The position numbers were made by a program, and so were the translations under genes. Below the pieces are notes generated by a model, which was not told the origin of the DNA, did not search any database, and saw only the letters and a program-made list of their open reading frames with translations. DNA of 64,000 nt from Dipetalonema caudispina (Eukaryota > Nematoda > Chromadorea > Rhabditida > Onchocercidae), in assembly GCA_013365325.1 (NCBI GenBank), contig JABVXV010000150.1:81738-145737 (forward strand). Direction: 5' to 3'. Positions within the stretch are counted from its first letter, which is position 1, and the number at the start of each line of letters is the position of its first letter. Positions 12,769 through 23,517 of this stretch are shown here, piece by piece.

Positions 12769-14600
12769 TCACAATGATTGAGATGAAACACTTACAGGGT
12801 CAGCCGGCCACCATGAAGGTAGAAAGATTTCGATATCCGCATTCTTCAATTGAAAATGTGTTGGTGAAGTATCCCGTGAAATAGATACTAAGGCTAAACC
12901 TTTCCTTCCGGTGCATGCAACCACCTTTCCTGCACGCCGTCCTTCGTTGCTAACCAGTGGTCCAGTAACCATACCTGAAAAGGATTTGGAAAATAGCTTG
13001 GAGATATCAATGAAAAAACATGAAGCAAAAAGCAAGAAGGGCGAGATTGGTTTCGCAGTTAGCTGGCAAATATTAATATTGTTAATATAACAGAAAAATA
13101 TTATGGAATTTTATTTGTCCTGATTGATAAAATCTATAAACGGTTGATGTAATGAAAATATGACTAAAAGTAGAAATCGACTGCTTACCTCTACAAGTGA
13201 AAGGCAAAAGCCGCTTCCGTATTTCTGGTGCGTTTAACGCACGAGCTGTCAATTCCTGCCCTAAGTAACATCCTTTGTTAGCACTAAAATATAATAAATT
13301 ATCAGTACTGCACAAAATTTTGACATTGATACTCTTATTAGAAAACCACAAAACAAAATGATATCAATCTTATTAGATCCAGAAGATATAGCAAGAACAG
13401 AGTGAATTTTGAAAAAAGATTATAAAAATGAATAAAGAATTAAGCTAAAATGATGCTTGATACTCCGAACTATCTACATAGTGTATAGTACTCACAACTT
13501 TTAATGAAAGGCTGCTGAATGATGGATATGTTGAAAAGAATAAAAATTACAGTATTTACAAACCTTACACCGTTCATGATATCAGCATTCATGAATAGTG
13601 GAAGCTCACCAGCTAATTCACTCGGTCCTTCCGGTATTCCAAAATCAAAACGCCTTTCTCGGTATGCATTCTCATCCGCTGTTTGATCATCTGGAAGCTA
13701 AAAATTAGTAAGCATCAGCAAATGATTTTTCTACTAGCAAATGTATGGTAAATGTTCGTAATTCCCTTCCCAAACAAAAAATAAAAATATCATATTAAAT
13801 TTGCAGAGAAATATAAAAAATTTATACAGTGTTATTACCTGGCAGAATTCTGCTAAGAATACGTTTACCGAAGGATGCCACTCGCGGATCCTGAATGCCA
13901 GGAATATCATTCGTTATGCTATCAGCATGATAAACATAGCTCTCTGTTTCTTCTTCAATCGTCACATCTTTGTGTACTTTAAACATTTCTAATAATTTCC
14001 GTAATTTCGACTGGTTATTTCGATCACTTTCAATCAAAACTTCATCTGCTTGCCGATACAAAATCAAATCTTCCACAATACGGCCACGATTATTAAGTAG
14101 CAAAGCGTACTGTGCTCGACCATCTGCTAAACGTCTAAATTATCACTTCCATTAATTCAATTTACTTCACACTTGTAAAGGTCTGTCAAAAGCTTAAGTC
14201 TTCTGCTTAATCCTCCGTAACACATCGATTTGTGGAACGGCCCTTAGCATGTCAAACTCTTTTCTACCATTCCTCACTAAACAACCTATTGATACCACTG
14301 ACTCAAGTAGAAATGTTGCACAAAGAAAACATTATTTAATAACTCTGTGATTGTTAATCACGTAACTTACAAAGGCAATATGTTGCCATGCACATAACAA
14401 TTTTTGCAAGCAATCAAACACTGATTCATTATTTGCATAAATAGGTAATGACTACATGAATTACATGCTCATAATAAAATCTAATTTAAAAAAAAAAGTT
14501 CACTTGACCTGATATCATTCGTGATGAGAGCTTGTAAGAATTGAAATACTTCTTTTCCTCTTGCTCGAAGTAATCCTCGATGTCGTAGATTATATATCAT
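12769..14600 (-). CDS. iba57: IBA57 / YgfZ-family mitochondrial Fe-S cluster assembly protein
   Basis: Exons (minus order): 14600-14509, 14134-13839, 13690-13564, 13283-13189, 12974-12769, giving 271 aa with consistent phases. The family signature K-G-C-[FY]-x-G-Q-E is present as KGCYLGQELTAR (Cys at about residue 177), preceded by MNGVSANKG as in human (MNGVSFTKG). The N-terminal folate-binding-fold block RGLLRARGKEVFQFLQALIT and the LLLNNRGRIVEDLILY block (human FLNVQGRTLYDVILY) are also clear. IBA57 acts with ISCA1/ISCA2 in mitochondria to mature [4Fe-4S] proteins. The modelled start gives no obvious mitochondrial presequence, and the protein is shorter than human (356 aa). The frame is open upstream of 14600 and a CAAG acceptor precedes it, so a 5' exon with the targeting peptide may be missing between 14640 and 15900. 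At exon 3 a duplicated CCAG gives two possible acceptors; only the inner one keeps phase. Confidence 0.9.
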
Positions 14601-15907
14601 CTCACACTTTTGAACTTGAAATCTTGAAAAACGAAATAATTACATCAACATTTGAACAAATACGAAAAAAACCCTAGAACATATCCTCATTGAATACAAA
14701 AAAAAAAAAAAAAAGAATCTCGAGACGATATTTTTCATAATGGGCTACTAGTATTATATAGAAATATTATTTTTGGTCTCTTAGAGAATGTATGAATTTT
14801 GCAGGTCGTTAAGAATTAAGGTGAGTGGGCTAATTGGGAGGTAGTGTTGGATTTGATGAGACTGTAGGGATTGCTGAGATTTACAAAATAGTATGGTTAC
14901 AGATTTGAGGAGTAATTGGAAGTGAGATAGTGAGGTTAGGTATTGAGAAAATGACGAGAGATACATGGGTAGTGTTTATAACAGAGGGTGAGAATAAGTT
15001 GCACTTATGATTTCTTTCAATAGTACTCGGTTTTTTTTTTTTTTTTTTGTTTGTTTTGAAAGAAATTTCGGATCTTTTCGCAGGATTTATTGATTTCTCA
15101 TTTCCGGAATATTTATATCGATTTTCTGAATTCATTAGACCTACGTGCAATAATACTTTCTATTTAAATTTTTGTATTGGAATTTATTCGGAGTGCAAGA
15201 TTTAGTTAAGTTCTATTATTGAATTTATTGATAAATGGAAGATAAAATGTATCCAAATTAGAGAACGAGGAAATAAGCAACAAGTTGAATTTTAAAACAG
15301 CAATAAATTAACAGTCACTGCAGCAAACGTAGATAGTACATGAGATGAAAAACAGTAGTGTGGCTTTATGACTAGTGAAATCTTTTGAAGTAAATAAATT
15401 GGAAGTGGGAAACTAAATTAGAAATAGGAATAATTACCAAAAAGTCTTTGATGCTAAGATGAGCAAATAAAACGGGAAAGATTAGCCTTAGATAACTCCG
15501 AATTCTTTGTCATACTACCATTGAGGTAGTTATATATGTGATAGTGAGTATTTACAAGAGTAATTTAAATTTTCAGTTTTTTTCAAAAAATAAGGATAAT
15601 TTAAGTACAAGAATGATTCAAATTTTTAATTAAGAAATTTGCATTTTCACGCCTTGCATGAATTCTATGGTGCATGCAATGTCGGTACTGCTAGGTTGTT
15701 GATTTTTTTATTCAAGTTGAGAGAGTTATTTAAATAATTCAATTACGTAATAAGGTATTTCAATTGTAACCGTACACTGACAGAAGTGAACTTATAATAG
15801 GAATTAATTTGAATGGGAATAAACAAAATAAATAAATGAATAAATAGGGCAAATAAGGCAAATAAATAAATGAATAAATAAATAGAGGGTAAAACAGTTG
15901 TGAAGAG
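14601..15907. other. Spacer between IBA57 and the RRM gene, AT-rich repeats
   Basis: Same-strand gap of 1.3 kb. It holds an AATA/AATG-type tandem stretch at about 15825-15892, poly-A/T runs, and purine-rich sequence. A missing 5' exon of IBA57 could lie here but I could not identify one. Whether the two genes share a polycistronic transcript cannot be told from sequence. Confidence 0.45.
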
Positions 15908-17352
15908 TTAAATAATGGAGTTGAATCTGAGGAAATTACAGGAAATGATAGGAGATTTGAGCGGACTTTTGAAGGGATTCCAACCATCTTGTGATGAAGG
16001 AGCTGTTGGTGATGTTGTTGTAGTGGGTGTTATCATCGTATCATTCTTGTAATTGCTCTCTATAATATATTCATACTGTATATAATTGGTAAAAATAAAT
16101 TTAAGCTCAGAAAGTATTTACTGAAAAACACTTTGAGAAAGTAATCCTTATAATATCAATAAAATTAACCAAAAATGTACCATAATATCTTTTTCTTATT
16201 TACTTCATTTTTTCAGATTGTTCAACAAACTTTAGACAAAACATGAATTGTTATCTAACAATTATTCTAAATGCTTACTTTCGGAAACTCTGATAGCATA
16301 ACGATGCAACTGTTGAGCACATTTTTTTTCATATCCAATTTGACGTGGAGCATAACGTGGACCAGACGATTCAAACGATTTACTGCTAGGACAAATCATT
16401 TATTATTGGACATATATTATTTTAATTGGAAAAAAGGAATTGAAAATTATTCTCGTACATTAAACTAAAATAATAACCCATGAAGAGTAAAAAAGTAAAA
16501 ATAAGAGTGAAGGAAGTATTTACAGAAGTAATTGGACTATTTGCTTCGAATTCTCGAATCTACAAGAATTCTGAAAGTAGACTTACATAAAGTATAATTA
16601 AAAATAAAAATCATTTTAAGCATGTAGAAAAGATAGATTGTCTAAAAGAAATACCTCGAACAATGAATGATGTCAAACCCGAGTTGATAACGATTGTAAT
16701 TGGACATTACTTGTGTCACTGAATTAAACTCTTTGAAAACTACAACCGCATATTGAGGAGTACCATCGGTATTTTCATGTAGGGTAACTTTTTCTACTGG
16801 ACCTGCCTAAAGAAAACATTATAAGATTACTTAATCAAAAGTTAATCAAAAGTTAGAAAGTTTGTTCTATTGCTGAATATGAGTAAACATTTTTAGCTTC
16901 TGCTATAAAACCTCATTCACGTACCTCACATCAAACGTAAACATGCATGCAAAATGATAATTTCGGCAATGTTGACGAGGAACTAGGCGACTCCGATACT
17001 GTCATATGCATGAGCATATCATTAGCGATGAAATTATTTGAAATTTGAGAAATTCCCCCCCCCCCTCCCCAAAAAAAAACAGAATTTTAAAGTTTAAGAT
17101 TTAAGAAATTGCTGGTTTAAATTTAAATTTTGAAAAGTTAGAAAATATTAACTCTATTCAAAATTTAAATGAAGTGAAGTAAAATAAAATATGATTAATG
17201 TGCTTCTTATCATGTTGCAGTTAAATTAAGAAATGCAAAGGAATGAAATTTACCTGACAAAATATTTCATAAATATGATCAACGGTGGTATAATGATTAA
17301 TATTGGATAAATAAAGAGTTCGTTTACCGCGATTCAATTGATTTTGTTCCAT
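15908..17352 (-). CDS. RBM7-like RRM RNA-binding protein
   Basis: Exons (minus order): 17352-17254, 16806-16655, 16385-16279, 16059-15908, giving 169 aa with phases 0, 2, 1. One RRM occupies about residues 11-85. RNP2 is TLYLSN (12-17) and an RNP1-like strand is QYAVVVF (51-57). The stretch across intron 1, IYEIFCQAGPVEKVTL, matches human RBM7 LFELFHQAGPVIKVKI. The second half is basic and then Thr/Ser/Pro-rich and unlike known domains. RBM7 is the RNA-binding subunit of the nuclear exosome-targeting (NEXT) complex. RBM7/RBM11 is the best family match, but the RNP1 strand is atypical (no Lys/Arg-Gly-Phe-Gly), so the functional transfer is inference. Confidence 0.82.
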
Positions 17353-18304
17353 ATCCTTTGACGTGATTTACGTAGAAGATTGCAACGTAAACAAATATGC
17401 AAGCAAGCAAATAAAAGCATACACTAAACATTTAAAGCATATTATACTACGAGAATTTGTTATTTTTATTGAAAGAATAAAATTTGCATATTGTCTGGAT
17501 GTTATCATCACCGCTCCGCCCCCCCTTTACACTATCAAATGCTTTTATGCTGATTTATTTAGACGTTTTTAGCGTTTTTACGTGACTGACTGTTCAAAAT
17601 TTCCCGTCATTTTTAACTATACAACAGAATTAAATTTTTTTTATAAACTAAACATCCATACGTGTTACGTGCAGATAGAACTAACTTATCATATCAATGA
17701 ATATATGATACGTGCAGGATATCTTCTGTTGATTTCTATTTGTTGGATAACTTAGCTAATTACATTATTACTATGCTTCTATCATTCCTTGAACAATTCA
17801 TACTTTGAGAAATGTATTTACTTGAAGGTTATGCGATCTACGATATTCAACGATCGTCGCAATATCAAATATGAAAGAAGAAATTCATTATGCTCACGAT
17901 ATTTTATCAGAATTTGACGATTAAGCTTACAATAATAGCTTACAATTTAAGATGTTTAAGAGATGCAAAATGAATAATAAAATGTATCGTACTGAAGGAA
18001 ATAGCATAAATTACCTAATATCCGTATATATCATAAAAATCTGATCTGTTCTGATTTCTGCAAGCATATTAAACGTGTAACCATCTATGGTATCGAGTAG
18101 TACTAGGATAATTTAAAGTAATAATAATCATAATTATTGAAATTTCGTTGTTAATTTGTTTGTATATTCCATTACTTTTGGCAAATAAATTAAATAAAGT
18201 AAAGATGATAGTTAGCAAATATAATATGTAATTTTTTACCATTCAATGATCGACAAAACGTTTAAATAATTTTTTTTTTTTTTAAATCATTTTTTGACGA
18301 TAAT
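17353..18304. other. Intergenic
   Basis: AT-rich, with a short C-run near 17515-17525 and no exon chain I could support. It contains the probable promoter of the RRM gene (minus) and the 3' end of the small acidic gene at 18305. Confidence 0.4.
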
Positions 18305-18786
18305 TTATGATGCAATTGAAGTTTTAAGAAGTACATCTTTTGTACGTAAATGATCAATTGTTAGTTCGTCAACTTTTTCATTTTCGAATTTGTCCCACTG
18401 ATTTTCAACGTGATCATCATCGTATACTGTTGAGAATTAATGAATTTAACAACATCGAAGAATCTTTGAACTTTTAACAAGAATGAAAATTCTGCAGTGC
18501 TGCTTCCGACGATGTTGATGTTTGGTTGATGTTGTTGAAGAGTGTTAAGTATCCATCAGATAAAAGAGGATGTTACAACAGCTGTTTGAAAAGCACAGCA
18601 GGGAGGAGAAAAGTGACTAATCGAAACATCGACCGTTTGACCGATCGGCCAAATCTATCGCATCATTCTACAACAAACAATATTTGTTGCTATTCAGAGG
18701 AAGTAAATGCAATTGCATCCATCGTTTCACAATATTCAACTGAATATGAGTTTATATTTCGAAACCGATTGTTTACGTTTTCTCAT
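18305..18786 (-). CDS. Small acidic hypothetical protein (66 aa, 4-exon model)
   Basis: Exons (minus order): 18786-18766, 18667-18634, 18502-18479, 18426-18305, with phases 0, 1, 1. The last exon is the convincing part. Behind a CTCAACAG acceptor it reads YDDDHVENQWDKFENEKVDE, then ELTIDHLRTKDVLLK, to a TAA at 18305-18307. It has normal amino-acid diversity, unlike the low-complexity frames around it. The upstream micro-exons (21, 34 and 24 nt) give a basic start MRKRKQS, then NDAIDLADRSN and AALQNFHS. They fit in frame but each is too short to be certain. A CAACAG two bases before the ATG could accept a spliced leader. I do not recognise the family. The charged helical look suggests a small subunit of a larger complex; that is inference. 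Confidence 0.5.
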
Positions 18787-19129
18787 TTCTGTTGAATTTA
18801 GTAGTATAAACATTGATGATGAATAATTGTAGTGTATTGCATCTCTTGCATTTTTATTTCGTTACTTTAATTTGGTTGAATTTAGTTTTTCATTTCAAAA
18901 TTACGAATCTTTTAGTTGCATTTGTCATTGTCATGGCATAGTTATTAACCTTAAATGAAAATCAAGAATACATATTTTTGAATACAAATGAGTTATTGTT
19001 CCTTTTTTTTTTTTTTGTTTTATTTCATTTTTATTTTAACTTCCACTTTTTCGTTTCCATTCATTTGTATTCATTTCAGAGATAATCAATAAATTTTTAT
19101 TTCGATAATTTTTAGTGTGAATTGATTGC
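18787..19129. other. Divergent promoter region, acidic microgene / cathepsin
   Basis: 343 bp between the divergent starts at 18786 (-) and 19130 (+). T-rich runs precede the cathepsin start. An ATTTTTAG at about 19107-19114, 15 nt before the ATG, is a candidate spliced-leader acceptor. Confidence 0.4.
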
Positions 19130-20603
19130 ATGTTGGCCAATTGTTGGATAATTTTGTTAGGGCTTAATGCCCTCTTGGCATTTGAGAAGTCTGTGAATAA
19201 TGATCCTGTTGCAGAAGAATATGAGGTAAGAAAAAGTTCGTTGTTAATTATAGCAAAAAGATGATACCTTACCCGCGAATGTATTAAAATAAGTCTTATG
19301 AGCTTCTTTCATAAGCTTAATTAGGTTTGATCATTCTCGACATGTAAACTGTCTTTTCAACGTTGAATATTTGAACAGTTATTTTGTCGTGTGATGATTT
19401 GAAATTGAAAATGTGCAGATTAATTCAGAAAAACAACATCGACTAAATATTAAAAATGAAATTTTAGACAGTTAAATGTTGAATGTGTTTAGTTTCTTGG
19501 GGAAAAATTAGTATAGTCAGGCTGAAACATATCTGAGGCCGAGAAAATTTCATTTGTACTTAAAGAATTGACGAAATCAAAACTTTTGAAAATATATTTG
19601 TAAAAATGAGAAATAAAATTGCCCAATATTGATAATTATCGAATGGATTCTCAATAAGATATGGCCCATTTTACTTTGCAAAAGAAAAAATTGACTAATG
19701 GAAATTTTGCATTGTAATTTTTCGAGTTGTAATCTTTTATTTGTAGGATTTGTTATCATCAGCAATGGCAGAATATAACAAAATATCCAACGATGATTAT
19801 TTGTGGATTCCAGTGGAAGTGTTGGATATTGGTACTATTCATAATACTGGAATGCATTTTTCGATCAAAATTGCAATCGCTCTTTCGAATTGTACAAAAG
19901 TTGTAAGATTCTTTTTCCTTTTTCAATTTAGTTTTTCATATTGAACTTGAAAATTTTTAGTTCCATTTTCGCTGCAAGATGAAAATTTTCAGGCTCGTAT
20001 CAACTCTGACATGAAACATTGCAAAGCGAAAAAAACGACCGGTTTGAAGGTAATATTTTCCAACTTCAAAAAGAGTTTGAATTTTATGAAAATTATAAGA
20101 CATAGCATGATTTAAAAACTTAATCTTATTTAATTATTTTCGTAATTTATTTCGATAAACACTAGTTTAACAAAATTTTGTGGATCAAATTATAAATTAT
20201 AATTTTTTGAAGAGAGTTATGATAGTAGTACTACTTGTTTGTCTTTAAAGTTATTTTTAATAATTTTCCAGGCTTGTACATTTGAAATATTTCAACCAAG
20301 TTGGAAAATAGCAGGGAAGATTAAGCTTTTAGCATGTTCCGACTATGTTTCACCTGTACAATCAATCGAAACGAGCAGGTTGCTTTCTGATATTTCATGT
20401 TTCGTTTTGAATTAATTAATGGAATTGATGATTGTTTCAGTCCGACATCAAGTGTAACGAATTTGAAGTCATTGGAATCAGCTATTGATTCGCGAAATTG
20501 GCTTGAATCGAAGACGGTGGTATTATGGAATAGTTTCTTAGATTTCGTCAAAAAGTGAGACGCTTTTTTCTTATTTCTTATTTGTTTCTTTTCCTTGCAT
20601 TTA

Positions 20604-20645
<42 letters not shown>

Positions 20646-21052
20646 GAAATTATTCGATATGATCGATATTAGCTCGAATTTTGTGATACCTCAATGTATT
20701 AGTATATCGGATTGTGTTTGGATCAATTATTACAATGATTCAAAAGTTAGCTAGAATTAGAGTTACAGCCGTAATATTTTTAATGTTTCAGATTCAAGCG
20801 AGAATATTCTTCGGTAGCGGAACAGTTGAATCGTTTTAGAATATATATGAAAAATATGCATTTCGTCCAGAAGTTGCAATATGAGGAGAAAGGAACAGCA
20901 GTTTATGGTGAAACACAATTCAGCGATATGACACCTAAGGAATTTCAAGAAGTCAGAATTGGAATTTAGTTTTATCTGGATTTCAAAAATTTACACCCAT
21001 TTGCAAAATTTTGAAGAAGCAACCAGAAATGGCATATCTTTTCTATACGTAT

Positions 21053-21088
<36 letters not shown>

Positions 21089-22585
21089 TATAATTATTTC
21101 ATTTGATCGACAATGGAAAGCAAAACTGATATTCGGAATTAAAATTGGAAATTTACTGGTTGTGTTAAATCAGAAGTTTGATTGTTGTCTTGTTAATAAA
21201 CAATGGAAATTTTCAGATAATGCTACCGAGTTTGTGGTGGGATAGAGTGAAATTTAACAATGTTGGATTTAATTTGAACGACTTCAACCTTTCAATGAAT
21301 AATCTACCAATTATGTTTGATTGGCGTACAAAAGGAGTTGTTACGCCAGTAAAAAATCAAGGTATACAAATTTATTGCTTGTTGAAATTTCCCGAAATAT
21401 GGTGATTGATAGGAACGATTATTACATTTAAAATTTTTGGAGATAGATTTCATTTACTAATTTTCGATTACTTTGATACGGTTTAGTGGTTACATTTCAG
21501 GTTCCTGTGGTAGTTGTTGGGCTTTTTCGGTTACTGGTAATATTGAAAGTCTTTGGGCAATTAAAACAGGTGAGTTAATATCGCTTTCCGAACAAGAATT
21601 GATTGATTGCGATGTGGTTGATAATGGATGCAATGGAGGATTGCCAATCAATGCTTTCCGGTCAGTTTTTAATATTTTGATATGGGGGATGAGAAATATA
21701 TGAAAAGCAGGTAAAAGCAAAAATTTATGGGCAAAGTTTAATAAGATTTTGAAGAAAATCTTTTGTTTGAACTTTAAAAATAAGGCATTTGATTGCTGTT
21801 ATCAAGGTACCAGACTTATTGCTTACCATAGGTTTTCAGGGAAATAAAAAGAATAGGTGGTTTGGAACCGGAAAATCAATACCCATACAAAGCAAAAAAC
21901 GGAACGTGCCATTTGGTTCGAAAAGAGATTGCCGTCACTATCGATGATGCTGTGGAAATTCCACGTAATGAATCTTTGATGAAAGCGTGGATTGCTCAAC
22001 GTGGACCTCTTTCTGTTGGTAAGTGTTATTAGATCTTATTGTAATTGTCTTGGAATGAAAATGATTGTAAAAGAAAACATCAGAAAGTGACCGACAATAA
22101 CGTGATGCAAGCAGTGTCGGAGATGGATCAGACGGAAAAGCTCGATAGTTGATCTTGAACTTTTTTTAGCAAATTTTTATAAGATCTTCTATAATGTATC
22201 TTTACATCATCATCAAGTAATCGTTATTATAAAACATACAACTGGAGCTGAAATTTCGTCACTTTGAAATTTAGAATTTAAATTCAAATTTCTGATTTCC
22301 AGTTGGTGGAATCATTTTTCAAAATGACTTTTTTAAGGAATTGATGCCGAATTATTGGCGTATTATAAAAGTGGAATTCTTCATCCACCCCGATCACGTT
22401 GCCCACCGTCAAGGATTAATCATGGAGTATTGATCACTGGCTATGGTGTTGAAAATGGTCTACCGTACTGGACGATCAAGAATAGTTGGGGTGAACAATG
22501 GGGTGAAGATGGCTACTTCCGCTTGATGCGCGGTAAAGATGTTTGTGGTGTTAGCGATTTGGTGTCATCTGCAATTATTTACTGA
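19130..22585 (+). CDS. Cathepsin F-like papain-family cysteine protease precursor
   Basis: Ten exons: 19130-19225, 19747-19902, 19993-20049, 20272-20378, 20441-20554, 20792-20951, 21217-21361, 21501-21660, 21840-22018, 22338-22585, giving 473 aa with all phases agreeing. Residues 1 to about 18 are a signal peptide ([14 protein letters not shown]). Residues about 33-150 form a cystatin-like pro-region, as in cathepsin F. Residues about 165-230 are an I29 pro-domain with the ERFNAQ-type helix ([18 protein letters not shown]) and [18 protein letters not shown]. The mature enzyme starts near [19 protein letters not shown]. The catalytic residues are Cys284 ([10 protein letters not shown]), His420 ([11 protein letters not shown]) and Asn440 ([15 protein letters not shown]). 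It should be an active secreted or lysosomal protease; cathepsins of this group act in nematode moulting and digestion. Exon 10 uses a TTTTTTAAG acceptor while a canonical TTTCCAG 35 bp upstream breaks the frame. Confidence 0.95.
20609..20637. repeat. Poly-A tract in cathepsin intron 5
   Basis: About 29 consecutive A. A similar T run of about 31 occupies 21055-21085 in intron 6. Both are intronic. Confidence 0.9.
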
Positions 22586-23517
22586 TCCTTTTACAATAGT
22601 TTATTGAAACGAATGAAAGTTGCAACTTCTATGCATTACAGTTTTGTAACGATCAATTTGAAATTTCATAAAAATGAGATGAAACGGTAGATCCATAACG
22701 ATTATCTGCTTATTTTATTCATGAACTTACGTTCATCAGCCATTTTAGTATTGCATTATTTCGCATGACGTGTCAAAATGCATGTGCATACGCTTATGTC
22801 AGACGATGAGTTAGGTAGCTGGTAATTAAATAAGGCATTTGACACAAAAAAAAAAAAATAGATAATGGCAAGTCCTGCATGCTGCGCAAACACTCCAACA
22901 ATTATGCTTTCCATTGCTTCACATCATGAACTCAAAAAATGTACTGAATGCTTTCCGTATACAGTTAAAATCATAATTCATTGTCAACAAATTTTTTAAA
23001 AACGTTTACAAAATGTACATTTCATCCTTCTTTTCACCAACTTGATGGAAGCACTAAAGATGAAGAAATGTATAGATGGTTCGATTAATCTGCGTTTTCT
23101 TATCTTTATAACAAACAGTTGTTGATAATGCTCAGCTCGTACCATCTACTCAAGTGGAGGAATTATGAGTGGGAAGGATGGAAACTCATAGAGTGGAAAA
23201 CAATATAAAAACAAACAAATTCGTTATATTAGCGGTTAATGTATTTCCGTTCTTCGCCACGTAAAACCAAATTTTCCTGTGCCAACTTTACCTTTTTTTC
23301 ATCTTTCATCGCTACCCGTTGAAAATCATTGTATCCACATTGCTAGAAACAATTTTCTATACAACGACTGATGAGGAATTTATGTTAAAAGAAGGTGGGG
23401 AGTAAAAATTTGTCTTCCTTGTTTTGTAAGAATAGGAGTGCTGACGGAAGTTCTTTAGTTGGAAAAGTATGTGCTTAAAATATGATCATGCTTAATAGGT
23501 ATTCTTACAGATCACGC
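22586..23517. other. Convergent intergenic region, cathepsin / MCM10
   Basis: Holds the 3' UTRs of both genes. A short unspliced open frame at 22865-22999 (+) begins MASPACCANT and carries five cysteines over 44 codons. It has no splice support and no family match, so I give it little weight. Confidence 0.4.

Noticed and set aside
15532..15553. let-7-like seed (TTGAGGTAGTTATATATGTG)
   Set aside because: The GAGGTAG seed is present but the flanks fold only into a tiny ACTACC/GGTAGT stem, not a microRNA precursor, and the rest differs from known let-7 family members.
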